Assembly: GCF_033115175.1 (NCBI RefSeq)
Contig: NC_084831.1
Span: 7,908,540-7,972,539 of the forward strand
DNA: 64,000 bases
Direction: 5' to 3'
DNA from: Lepus europaeus
Taxonomy: Eukaryota; Chordata; Mammalia; Lagomorpha; Leporidae
Part shown: positions 51,701 to 59,439 of the stretch, one piece after another
Layout: every line of letters begins with the position of its first letter
How positions within the stretch are numbered: position 1 is the first letter of the stretch
Program-made: the position numbers and the translations under genes
Notes under the pieces: generated by a model
What the model was told of the DNA's origin: nothing
The model's input: the letters and a program-made list of their open reading frames with translations, nothing else
Databases searched by the model: none

Positions 51701-54110
51701 ACTGCCTGAGCCGCTCTGAGAACCCAGGTCTGCTCTTGGGGGCCCCAGGGAGAACACAGGGTCCACGTGGTGCCCCAGAGTGCCTGCTGTCCCCAGCAGT
51801 GGCTCATGTACCCTGGGACCTGCCTCTGGGGCTCTCAGGAGAGATGCGGCCACAAGGGAAGCCCACTGCGTGGTGACATCGGCGACACAGCTCCGTGATG
51901 GTGTGGGGCTCCCAGCACGTGCTGTGCCCGGGAGGTGCTGAGCGCCCAGGAGCCTCTTCAGGCTGAGCCCGTGGCCTCTCAGAGTGATCAGGAAGAGATT
52001 TTCTTTGTGGTGGAGACAGATGGGTTGGATTGCAGGGGCCTCTGATCTTGGAGGCTCTGGAACCAAGCCTGGTCCCCATCACGGCCCCAGGGGTGACGGG
52101 GAAGTGGGCAGGGCTGGGGCTGTGCGGGTGCCAGCAGCCTGGGTCCAGCCCTGGGCCCTAGCATCCCCACTGGAGCCCCCTCCGCAGGGGCGGCTGCAGT
52201 GGGGTGGCATCAAGGGCACCGAGGGCGGGCGGGCTGTCACAGGATGGCATGTCTTGCAGTTTCTGGGTGGCTTGCTGGCCACCGTCGTCCTGGACATAAT
52301 CCACCTCGGCGTCTTCTACCCGCGGTCCGGCCTCTCGGACACCAGCCGCTTCGGGGCGGGCATGGCCATCCTCAGCCTGCTCCTAAAGCCCCTCTCCTGC
52401 TACCTCGTCTACCACATGTACCAGGAGCGCGGCGGGGAGCGCCTCTTCCACTCAGGTGAGGACGCCGCCCCCGGCCGCCTCGGGCTCCCCCTCCCGGGAG
52501 GGACAGACACACGACCCTTGCCAGCTGTCAGCCTGAGGCCGAGCTGGGGTGTGGCTCCCTTCCCAGGGCAGCTCTGGGCAGTCTGCTGCCTGAAGCCCGC
52601 CCTTGGTGCCCCCTGCTCCTGGCCCCCTGTCCAGCCACGTGGGGACTCCCCGGTCCTGTGCAGAGCCCATGCTGGGTGGGCTGGGGAGCTTCAGCAAAGA
52701 CGCCACAGACCCGTATACGCCACGGCCCCACCCAGCCCCACGCTCGCCCACGCCTACGCTCTCAGAACCCGTCTCCCTTCTCATGGTGCGGAGCCAGTGT
52801 TCCTGCCCTCTTGATACATGATCTCACTTCCTCCCCCTCCCCTGAGAAGTGGGGAGTGGTGGGGTGTAGGCGTCTACTTTCTACTCCTGGGAACAGAGGC
52901 CCGAGTTTCCCATGATTGACCTGGGCTGAGGCCCCTACCCTGGCAACCTCAGCAGTGCCTGCATCTGCCCCAGGGTGGAATGCCCGCCCATTGCACAGAT
53001 AAGTAAACTGAGGCCCACAGACTGGGACTCGTTCAGGATCCCAGGACAAACGTGCAGGGTGCTTGGAGGCCCACCACCCTGCCAGGGACCTGGCCCACGT
53101 CCTCTGGGCATGGCCACCGTGCCAGATCCGGATATGGCTATCCCTCCTGGATATGGTACCGCGATGTCCTGTGGCTGGGATCTGTGGGCCGGGGTCCTGA
53201 GCGCTGCCTGGGAAGCACCGGCCCCCAGGGCCCTGCCGCCTCACTTTGAGCCAGGCTGTGTGACCTCAGCAGGGCTCTGATCCCCTTGAGTCTTGGTTTC
53301 CTCACCTGCAAAGGGAGGGCGGTGAAAATACCTGCCCCGTGGACTCACGGGAGGATTGAACAGTGCCCCATGGACTCATGGGAAGATTTAACAAGTGCCC
53401 CGTGGACTCATGGGAGGATTGCACAGGTGCCCCATGGACTCATGGGAAGATTGAACGGGTGCCCTGTGGACTCATGGGGGAATAGAACAGTGCCCCGTGG
53501 ACTCATGGGAGGATTTAACAAGTGCCCCGTGGACTCATGGGAGGATTGCACGGGTGCCCCGTGGACTCATGGGAAGATTGAACGGGTGCCCCGTGGACTC
53601 ATGGGGGGATTGAACAGTGCCCCGTGGACTCATGGGAAGATTGAACGGGTGCCCTGTGGACTCATGGGGGGATAGAACAGTGTCCCGTGGACTCATGGGG
53701 GGATAGAACAGTGCCCCGTGGACTCATGGGGGGATAGAACAGTGCCCCGTGGACTCATGGGAGATTGAACAGTGCCCCGTGGACTCATGGGAGAATTGCA
53801 CGGGTGCCCCATGGACTCATGGGAGGATTGAACAGTGCTCCGTGGAGACACGGGGGGATTGACCGAGGGACCCGGCTGCAGGCGCGATGCCTGGGCCACT
53901 GCCAGTGTCGCGGTGCTGGCGTCAGGGAAGGGCAGGCTGGGGTCTGGTCTCGGTGCTCACCCTGCATTTTTCCTTCCCCGCTGCACTGCCCCAGGCTTCC
54001 TCGGGCCTTCTCACGACCACAGCGCCTACCAGACAATTGACTCGCCAGAGGCACCTGCCGACCCCTTTGCAGGCCCGGAGAGCAGGGATCCAGCCGTCCG
54101 GGGGTACTGA
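39503..54110 (+). CDS. AGTRAP: AGTRAP, type-1 angiotensin II receptor-associated protein (five coding exons)
   Basis: Small multi-pass membrane protein that binds the cytoplasmic tail of the angiotensin II type 1 receptor, promotes its internalisation and dampens signalling. CDS is join(39503..39529,48658..48692,51460..51565,52260..52455,53995..54110), 159 codons plus TGA, equal to human length. All introns are GT-AG and phase-consistent. Start MELPAVNLK is as in human. Hydrophobic segments lie at about residues 10-28 (VILLIHWLLTTW), 33-48 (SYAWANFTVLALGVWA), 57-76 (FLGGLLATVVLDIIHLGVFY) and 88-107 (GMAILSLLLKPLSCYLVYHM). The polar tail (RERGG-like onward) carries the conserved SAYQTIDS and DPFAGPE blocks and ends RGY. 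The tail binds the receptor in the family. Intact, with no sign of decay. Confidence 0.96.
40403..40600 (+). repeat. Minisatellite, four units of 50/49/50/49 bp
   Basis: Exactly four head-to-tail units covering 198 bases in AGTRAP intron 1. Units alternate between a form with GCCGCGGGC (50 bp) and one with GCCAGGGC (49 bp). The first pair has CGTCTTTGG and the second pair CGTCCTTGG, so a 99-bp dimer duplicated. Confidence 0.95.
40731..40868 (+). mobile_element. Tigger-type DNA transposon 3' fragment, left part
   Basis: 'gtattcacataacttcagat', 'ttattgttgttactctctta' and 'cccagtttataagttaagct' match the 3' non-coding part of a TcMar-Tigger element. It is interrupted by the SINE at 40869-41146. 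Confidence 0.75.
40869..41146 (+). mobile_element. C SINE, forward, inserted in Tigger
   Basis: From 'gggctgggtgttgcgcaggg' to the tail 'gtaaataaacattaaaaaa'. Internally shortened body. Confidence 0.83.
41147..41245 (+). mobile_element. Tigger-type fragment, right part, with local duplication
   Basis: Resumes with 'atagggtttgctactgtttg' and 'gcatcgctgggggtcttgga'. A 35-40 base segment ending in 'ctgggggtcttgg' is then repeated once. Confidence 0.7.
42170..42290 (+). repeat. MIR element
   Basis: 'ggaggccagccttgctactt', 'cctgtgtgcccttgaatag' and 'cttagcctctctgagtgtca' are in forward MIR order. Confidence 0.75.
42325..42445 (+). repeat. MIR element
   Basis: 'ggttaaaggctcagaccaga' and 'gtgggccaacttcttcatct' followed by 'caaagcctcagttct', forward MIR. 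Confidence 0.65.
43455..43804 (+). mobile_element. C SINE, forward
   Basis: From 'ggcgggcgttgtggcgccct' to 'ctttcaaataaacaaacaca'. Confidence 0.88.
43821..43938 (+). mobile_element. C SINE 5' half, forward
   Basis: Near-consensus head 'ggggctggcgctgtggcgca' to 'gatccagctccctgggaagg', then truncated. Confidence 0.88.
43955..44160 (+). repeat. L2 LINE 3' fragment
   Basis: 'ttctgcccaaaatgccttgt', 'ggcttaaaggtcacctcctt' and 'gcgaagcctccccgaccac' match the forward L2 3' region. Confidence 0.75.
44389..44636 (-). mobile_element. Shortened C SINE, reverse
   Basis: From 'aaacatttacttagttgaaa' to 'gtgccacagcacccgcccc', with internal deletions. Confidence 0.8.
44655..44780 (+). repeat. MIR element
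   Basis: 'ggtttgaatcctggctctgc', 'gccctgtgaccttgggcaaa' and 'gttgtcggctgtaaaatggt'. A well-preserved forward MIR. Confidence 0.85.
44820..44895. repeat. Short tandem duplication
   Basis: 'acatgggacctgctcggtgg' occurs twice with 47-base spacing in AGTRAP intron 1. Confidence 0.8.
45303..45512 (-). mobile_element. Shortened C SINE, reverse
   Basis: From 'tttttaagattcattattgc' to 'ccagctggcgcccatgggtg', with a deletion in the middle. Confidence 0.75.
45520..46230. other. AGTRAP intron 1, unique stretch
   Basis: No exon recognised. Moderately CpG-rich at 45550-45800. Confidence 0.45.
46234..46546 (+). mobile_element. C SINE, forward
   Basis: From 'aggggccggcgttgtggcaa' to the (AAAT)n tail 'caataaataaataaataaat'. 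Confidence 0.9.
46576..46927 (+). mobile_element. Young C SINE (CSINE2-type) with TSD
   Basis: Head 'gctggcgcgtggctcactag', doubled B-box-like segment and A/GAA-rich tail. Exact duplication AAGAAAGTTCTTT at 46563-46575 and 46928-46940. Confidence 0.94.
46968..47190 (-). mobile_element. Diverged C SINE, reverse
   Basis: From 'gatgtatttgaaaggcagag' through 'gccaggacttgagccgtcac' to about 'gagtgccgcccctgcc'. Confidence 0.65.
47203..47492 (-). mobile_element. C SINE, reverse
   Basis: From 'cttttaagatttatttgaaa' to 'gctgtgccacagtgctgccc'. Confidence 0.87.
47493..48355. other. AGTRAP intron 1, distal unique stretch
   Basis: No exon recognised. 47700-48000 is CpG-enriched but has no convincing splice-bounded frame. 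Confidence 0.45.
48356..48592 (-). mobile_element. Diverged C SINE, reverse
   Basis: 'gatgcttgcaacagccaagg', 'gggtctcacgtgggtggcag' and 'agccgggactcgaaccaggg'. It ends about 65 bases before AGTRAP exon 2. Confidence 0.78.
48658..48692 (+). CDS. AGTRAP: AGTRAP coding exon 2 (35-base small exon)
   Basis: Acceptor 'ccctctgtgccgcag' ends at 48657 and the donor is GTGAGT. It encodes VILLIHWLLTT plus part of the Trp codon, most of the first membrane segment. Thirty-five bases is not a multiple of three, so skipping would shift the frame. Confidence 0.94.
48800..49080. other. AGTRAP intron 2, proximal part
   Basis: No exon or clear repeat seen. Confidence 0.4.
49082..49477 (-). mobile_element. C SINE, reverse, with expanded purine block
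   Basis: The reversed (CT)n region is expanded to about 110 bases of GGGGA/GAGA purines (49100-49206). The body and reversed head ('cacagcaccagtcccat') are otherwise normal. Confidence 0.88.
49516..49798 (-). mobile_element. C SINE, reverse
   Basis: Preceded by (TTTC)n and T-run. From 'taagatttatttatttattt' to 'gatgctgcagcccggggctt', lacking the last part of the head. Confidence 0.86.
49809..50142 (-). mobile_element. C SINE, reverse
   Basis: From 'attttttaaatatttattta' to 'cgctacaacgtcagcccc', directly next to the previous reversed copy. Confidence 0.88.
50322..50646 (+). mobile_element. C SINE, forward
   Basis: From 'gggaccagtgctgtggcgca' to 'caaataaatttaaaaatctt' and an A-tail. Confidence 0.9.
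50790..50875 (+). repeat. MIR fragment
   Basis: 'ggcgagttgctcagcttctc' and 'tgtgcctcggttccctcgtc', forward MIR. Confidence 0.7.
51110..51365 (-). repeat. L2 LINE fragment, reverse
   Basis: 'ggcaggagtgggagcaggga' followed by 'gaccagtgtggagtggc' and 'gagaacagactgcagggg' matches the reversed L2 pattern. Confidence 0.65.
51460..51565 (+). CDS. AGTRAP: AGTRAP coding exon 3
   Basis: Acceptor 'cctcttcctacag' ends at 51459. Encodes GCIVFSGSYAWANFTVLALG through VWAVAQRDSIDAISM. NFT is a glycosylation sequon by sequence but lies in a hydrophobic segment. Ends in phase 0 before GTGAGT. Confidence 0.95.
51600..52250. other. AGTRAP intron 3
   Basis: No repeat or extra exon recognised. Overlapping frames reading into exon 4 are not supported by splice signals. 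Confidence 0.5.
52260..52455 (+). CDS. AGTRAP: AGTRAP coding exon 4
   Basis: Acceptor 'atggcatgtcttgcag' ends at 52259. Encodes FLGGLLATVVLDIIHLGVFY through GMAILSLLLKPLSC to HMYQERGGERLFHS, the last two membrane segments and the start of the cytoplasmic tail. Ends in phase 1 before GTGAGG. Confidence 0.95.
52980..53050 (-). repeat. MIR fragment
   Basis: 'cattgcacagataagtaaac' with 'tgaggcccacagactg', reversed MIR. Confidence 0.65.
53245..53345 (+). repeat. MIR element leading into a minisatellite
   Basis: 'gctgtgtgacctcagcaggg', 'ttggtttcctcacctgcaaa' and 'gtgaaaatacctgcc' are in forward MIR order. The expected MIR continuation ('tgtgaggattaaatgag') aligns with the first minisatellite unit. 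Confidence 0.75.
53335..53869 (+). repeat. 17-copy 30-32 bp minisatellite in AGTRAP intron 4
   Basis: Seventeen head-to-tail units beginning CCCCGTGGACTCATGGG and ending in one of the variants GAACAGTG, TTAACAAGTG, GCACGGGTG or GAACGGGTG. Units 1-4 and 5-8 have the same order of endings, a four-unit higher-order period of about 126 bases. The last unit is the most degenerate. It ends about 125 bases before exon 5. Confidence 0.96.
53995..54110 (+). CDS. AGTRAP: AGTRAP coding exon 5 (C-terminal tail)
   Basis: Acceptor 'cactgccccag' ends at 53994. Encodes FLGPSHDHSAYQTIDSPEAP, ADPFAGPE and the end at RGY, with TGA at 54108-54110. This is the receptor-binding tail. Confidence 0.95.
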
Positions 54111-54635
54111 AGCCAGCGGCACGGAGCCTGGACCCACGCCTGCTGCTCACTTCCTGGTACTTGGGCGGTCGCCCGAGGGATGCTCCTGCCCCGCCTTTCT
54201 CAGACCTGAGTGGACTGTCGTCCTGCCCCGCATGGCAGGTGTGGCCTGAATCAGCGTCCTGAGACGCCAGGACCCGTGCGGACACCTGTCCCAAGCTCCC
54301 CGAGGCCTCCTGCCACCCGCAGAGGCCGCCCACAGTCCCCAGGCGGGAACCCTGGTCTCCTTCGCTCCCACGCCACAGCTACGTGGAGCAGCCCCGTTGT
54401 ACCTGAGTGTGGCGGATCAGTGAGGCCCGCTCACGTTCCCGTGGTCTGTGGGGCCCTTCCAGAGCAGCCCGGAGGGCTCCAGATCACGTTCGGCCTGGGA
54501 GTGAGGTCCCCAAGCTTCTCACTGCCTGGCCGCTCAGCTGCGGCCTGGAGGAGGTGTGTGAGCAGCACCCAGGACGCTCCAGGCCTGCAGGGCCCCTCGG
54601 GGCCACGGCATTAAAGTCAGGAATTCTGGGACAGG
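54111..54635 (+). other. AGTRAP: AGTRAP 3' UTR
   Basis: Runs from the stop codon to the polyadenylation signal, about 0.5 kb, and is free of SINEs. Confidence 0.75.
54610..54615 (+). terminator. AGTRAP: AGTRAP polyadenylation signal ATTAAA
   Basis: ATTAAA is the commonest variant hexamer. A CA-type cleavage site is plausible about 15-25 bases on, and a T/G-rich stretch ('catgtttgatctggctggg') follows. Confidence 0.75.
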
Positions 54636-54639
54636 CTGC

Positions 54640-55505
54640 ATTTCCAGCCATGTTTGATCTGGCTGGGCTGGGGCCTGGCTGCTCATGGCTGGGGCAGTTT
54701 CCCCTTAGACTCTTGAGGTGGCGCCTGGCTGAGCTGCCTGTTCCGTTGTGGCTGGAGAAAGAGAACTCACACAGCTGCGGGGCTGGACCTGCCCTGAGCC
54801 TGGCTCTGGCCTCGCCAGGGCCACAGCAGTGGAGGGCATCCGGGTGTCTCCATCAGACAAGCCGGCCCTCGGTCTGGACCCTGCCCTGCCGCTGATCGCC
54901 GTGTGCCTTCCGTGTCTTCTGGAAAGGGCTCATGCCTGCCAGATGGTGGATGCAAAGTCCGTGCCAAGTGCCTGGGCTGTGAAGGGCTCCCCAGGGCACA
55001 GCCAGGCTGGCGGTGATGAGCACGGGTGGGGAGGTGAGGGCAACTCTGGCCGCAACCGCTGTGCTCTGGCCTCGGAGCTGACTTGGGTTCAGAGTCCCTC
55101 CAGTCCCAAGGCCAGGTCCCGCCCTGCTGTGTCCCCTCTGGTTCCCTGGCATCCAGAGGTCAAGATCATGGACACAGTCCCCCACCATTGTGGAGCCGTC
55201 AGTCAGAGGAGGCTGAGTAGCTGCCGGGCCTGCAGGGTGCCGGGGGCTTCTCGGCAGGCGACAGCCCGAGGCCGACAGGGGCCCCGCAGTGCAGCCCGGG
55301 AGGCTGGGCGGTCGCGGTTGTGGGACGGTGGAGACAGCCACGCTGTTGTCCATCCCTGTGTGCCGAGCGCGCCAGCAGTGGAGCAGATAAAGCGTGCTTG
55401 TCCGTCAGAGCGGCTGCCCCGCTGTGGGTGGAGCCGGCTGCAGAGTGGCAGGTGCGAGAGAACGTGTGTGTTTTAAAACCTCAGCAGTGCCACAGGTAGT
55501 CAGTC
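54640..55505. other. Intergenic unique stretch after AGTRAP
   Basis: No gene or clear repeat. Long overlapping frames on both strands are GC-driven. Confidence 0.5.
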
Positions 55506-55507
55506 TT

Positions 55508-55790
55508 CTTAAGATTTAATTATTTGGAAGGCAGAGCTAGAGGGAGAGCGATCTTCCATCTGCTGGTTCACTCCGCAAATGGCCGCAATGGCTGAGGCTG
55601 GGCCGGGCTGAAACTCCATCCCAGTCTCCTCTGGGTCGTGGGGACCCCAGGGCTCATGCCCTCTTCTGCTGCTTTCCCAGGCGCATTCGCAAGCCTGATC
55701 GGAAGCAGGGCACGTGGGACTGGAACTGGTGCTCCTGTGGGAGGCCAGTGTCACAGGCAGGGGCTTAACCCACTGTGCCACAACACTCCT
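55508..55790 (-). mobile_element. C SINE, reverse
   Basis: From 'ttcttaagatttaattattt' to 'ccactgtgccacaacactcc'. Confidence 0.87.
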
Positions 55791-55794
55791 CCCT

Positions 55795-56275
55795 GTATGT
55801 CATTCATGGCTGTGCACGTAGCACAATACAAAACCATGGGCCAGAAGGACACATCCTGTTCTTGATGGTAGTGGCCTTGAGTGGACACAGCACATGGCCA
55901 GGGGAGTGGGATTCGACCGAGGGCTGCCAAGGGCCCCTGGCACGGCGTCCATGTGGCCCACAGGTCAGGTTTCCCAACAGCAGGTCCCACACTCCCAAGT
56001 CTGGCTGGCTTTTGGGGGAGGGGGCAGAGGAGGGCTCCTGTCTCAGACGGGGTCCCCAGCAGCAGACCTTGGGAAGAAAGCCAGGGTCATTGCCAGGAGC
56101 TGCTGTGAGGAGGGTGTGGGGGACGGGTGGGAGGGGAGACTTAAACTTCCAGGCACTCGAGAGGCTCCCGATCCACGTCAGGAGTCAAGTGGCTCCTGGA
56201 ACCCAAGGCAGTGCAGAGGCACCAGTGTGGCTGCCCCCGTCCACACAGCAGGCCCCAGCAGGGAGACTGAAGACT
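55795..56275. other. Intergenic unique stretch
   Basis: No gene or clear repeat recognised. Confidence 0.4.
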
Positions 56276-56278
56276 GAC

Positions 56279-56602
56279 TCATTTGTTTATTTGACAGGCA
56301 GAGTGACAGAGAGAGATCTTCCATCACTGGTTCACTGCCCCGATGCCCACAAGAGCCAGGGCTGGGCCAGGTGAAAGCCAGGAGCCCAGACTCCATCCGG
56401 GTCTCACCTGTAGGTGCAGAGGCCCAAGCACGTGGACCCTCGTCTGCTCCCTGCCGGGCCTGTTAGCAGGAAGGTAGATCAGAGGTGGAGCAGCCGGCTC
56501 TCACACCGGTTCTCTGATAGGGATGCTGGCATTCCGGGGCGGGGGGGGGGGGGGGGTGGGGTGGGGGAGCAGCTTAACCTGCTGTGCCACAACACCAGCC
56601 CC
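56279..56602 (-). mobile_element. C SINE, reverse, with G-run
   Basis: From 'tcatttgtttatttgacagg' to 'ccacaacaccagcccc', carrying a G-rich expansion at 56537-56568. Confidence 0.87.
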
Positions 56603-57040
56603 CCGAGGGGCAAATCCTACCATTCACTGGACAAATGACTGGGGATACCAGACGGGGCAGAAAGGCCCTTCTGAGAGGCCCCTGGCCGTGGGGTGGCCTC
56701 CACGGGCATTCTAGCAACTGCCCAGCACAGCCCGCAAGTGCCTCCACCTTCGCCCTGGAGGGCTGCAGGCACGGGCTTTCACAAAGCTGAGCCTTCCAGG
56801 TGACAGAGCCGGAGGAACCGCCGAGGGCTGGCCACTGCCTTCCGCGAGCGTCTCCTCAGACCCGCCCTCAAGTGTCCAGGTTGGCCCAGAACTTCCAGCG
56901 CTACGACCTGTCCCCAAACCAGCTCTGGAGCCGGCGAGCCCTGGTTTGAATCCCAAATGTGCCTTGTGACTGGCTGTACAGGGACGGCAGCCTCCACCCT
57001 CACCACACTTCAGTTTCTCACCTGAGAAATGGGAGAGTCG
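56603..57040. other. Intergenic stretch with MIR-like remnant
   Basis: 56935-57035 resembles a forward MIR ('ccctggtttgaatcccaaat', 'cagtttctcacctgag'). The rest is unique. Confidence 0.45.
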
Positions 57041-57292
57041 GGGCCGGCGCTGAGGCACAGTGGGTAAAGCGGCTGCCTGCAGTGCCAGCATCCCACATGG
57101 GCGCCAGTTCAAGTCCTGGCTGCTCCACTTCCCAATCCAGCTCCCTGCTAGTGCACCTGGGAAAGCAGCGGAGTACGTGGGCCCCTGCAGCCACGTGGGA
57201 GCCTTCGCGGCCGGTTGACGGAAGACCTCTCTGCCTCTGCCTCCACCTTCCTGTAACTCTGATTTTCATGTGAATAAATAAATCTTTAAAAA
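57041..57292 (+). mobile_element. Shortened C SINE, forward
   Basis: From 'ggggccggcgctgaggcaca' to 'gaataaataaatctttaaaa', with a deletion after the 'gcccctgcagccacgtggga' block. Confidence 0.87.
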
Positions 57293-57452
57293 GCAATGGG
57301 AGAGTCATGCGTCTGGCTCAGGGGTTAGGATCAAAAACCATGGAAGTTAAATGCTGAATAAATGTTAGATCCCATTACCTGTATTACTGTCAATTATTCA
57401 GAGAGGGAGGGTGTGAGCAGTCCAGCCCATTTTTTTTGAAATCCATTTTGAG

Positions 57453-57810
57453 GCCGGCGCCGTGGCTCAGTAGGCTAATCGTCCGCCTTGCGGCGCCGGC
57501 ACACCGGGTTCTAGTCCCGGTCGGGGCACCGATCCTGTCCGGGTTGCCCCTCTTCCAGGCCAGCTCTCTGCTGTGGCCAGGGAGTGCAGTGGAGGATGGC
57601 CCAAGTGCTTGGGCCCTGCACCCCATGGGAGACCAGGAGAAGCACCTGGCTCCTGGCTTTGGATCAGCGGGATGCGCTGGCCGCAGCGCACCGGCCGCGG
57701 CGGCCATTGGAGGGTGAACCAACGGCAAAAGGAAGACCTTTCTCTCTGTCTCTCTCTCTCTCACTGTCCACTCTGCCTGTCAAAAATAAAATAAAAAAAA
57801 AATTTTTTAA
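57453..57810 (+). mobile_element. Young C SINE (CSINE2-type) with TSD
   Basis: Head 'gccggcgccgtggctcagta', doubled B-box-like segment and A-rich tail. Exact duplication AAATCCATTTTGAG at 57439-57452 and 57811-57824. Confidence 0.95.
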
Positions 57811-58079
57811 AAATCCATTTTGAGAACATTTTCTAAGTGCTTTCTTTTTAAATATTCAGAATATTGGGAAATTTTTCAGGAAGTGAAACAGGTTTCCTCA
57901 CTGGCCAGCCTTCGGGCTCTGAGGGCCCAGTTCTCCAGGTGGTTGGGTGCTGGGCGCACACCTGTAACCTCAGAGAATATATGCAGAGAGAACGGTGTTG
58001 GAAAACTTAGATAGAAACTTGGAATCCCAGATTTGAACCCGAGGGAGTTGAAGAGCTCCCCTAGCCCAGTGGTTTGAAA

Positions 58080-59100
58080 ATCTATTTTGTTTCAAACCCC
58101 TGGCACAAAAGAATACCCAGAACATCAGAGAGAAGCCCTCCCCCCCTCACTCGCGGGAGTGAAAACACATCCCCTGGGTTCTGGCTGGGGACACCGGAGT
58201 TGTGACTTCACAGCAGAATGTGCAGTGCAGAGACTGGGGTGCAGGGGGAGTTCAGAGAGAAACAGGACTTCTGTAAATGAAACGGTCACTCCTGGAGCAA
58301 ACACAGCTGAAGAGAGAATCGGTAATGTGCAAGACGGAGTGGGTAGAATTACTTAGAATGCAGCAAAAAGAACATAGGAGAGGAGAAAGAAGGTATAGAC
58401 TGTAGACTTCCTGAGGGAGATGTGGCAGAGGAGTTTCCAAAATGGGGAGAGATTTAAGAAGGCAAACAATCCCCAAACAAGTCACATCGACCCTGTCCCT
58501 GCCTGCTGCATCAGATAAAACGGGCTGCGGGGGCCCAGTAAATATTTAGAACTTACAGAGCGAATGGATGCAGAACTCCGGAGACAAAACGTTAGGATCC
58601 ACGGAAAGATACGGGCCTAGGAGTGATGGTTACAGCTGACGTCTCCGTAGCAACCACGGACACAAGAAGGCAGGAGATGAGGTGTTGGGAGTGGGGAGAA
58701 AAGGGACGGCTCACTAAGATTGTGCACCCTGAGCCGTCTCGGGAACGGGGATAAACAAACATTCAGGAACTGAGTGGATGGCACCACCCATACACCCGCA
58801 GGACAGGAATGCCCGAAGAATCCTGGTGGACGGGGACTTTTGCAGGTGGAAGACCCGAGCCGTAGGAAGCTCACAGTTCAGTCCCCGAGAAAATAATAAC
58901 AGCATGTAACTCAGGAGGAGCCGACCAGAGACGAGGTATTCTGAAGTCCTGGGTTAACTGTAGACTTTATAAACACATGTATCTTGGGCAGCCACTAAGA
59001 GAATGGGTGTGCAGTGCACAGTTTCGAAACCAGTGGCTGGGGTGGGGCGGGGCCAGGGCGAGGAATAATTTTTAGTAATCCTAAAAAATGTAAGGAGGGG
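58080..59100 (+). mobile_element. Degenerate L1 LINE, ORF1 3' region
   Basis: Colinear with old L1 ORF1: 'cacagctgaagagagaatcg', 'gtagaattacttagaatgca', 'ggcagaggagtttccaaaat', 'gttacagctgacgtctccgt' and 'acacaagaaggcaggagatg'. 'cttgggcagccactaagaga' then suggests the region after ORF1. Stops and indels break the frame, so it is dead. Confidence 0.75.
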
Positions 59101-59136
59101 GCAGAATCTGACCATTAGCAATTCCCAAAGTAAGAT

Positions 59137-59388
59137 GACTGGGGGCCGCGTGGGCACGCGGGATGCCCGCCTGGGTTCTGACCACTCCGCTTCTGCCGGG
59201 ACTTCCTGCCCACGGGCCCCGGGGAAAGCAGCCGCAGGTGGCTCAGGTGCCGGCGCGGCCACACGGGGAGCCTGGCCGGAGCTCCAGCCCCTGGCCTAGG
59301 CCTGGCCCAGCCCTGGCTGTTGCAGCCGCCTGGGGGTGGGTCAGCGGATGGGTCTGTCTGTCTGTCTGTCTCTCTGCCTTTCAAAGGC
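59137..59388 (+). mobile_element. Diverged C SINE, forward
   Basis: 'ggttctgaccactccgcttc', 'cctggcccagccctggctgt' and a (TGTC)n end with 'ctgcctttcaaa'. Confidence 0.75.
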
Positions 59389-59439
59389 CCCGGGAGGCCC
59401 TGCATTCACTCTGGTGTGGACACCCAGCAGCAGGGGCAG

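Noticed and set aside
53335-53869. CRISPR-like regular array
   Set aside because: Units are contiguous with no unique spacers and the genome is mammalian. It is a minisatellite, and the repetitive reading frame across it is a by-product.
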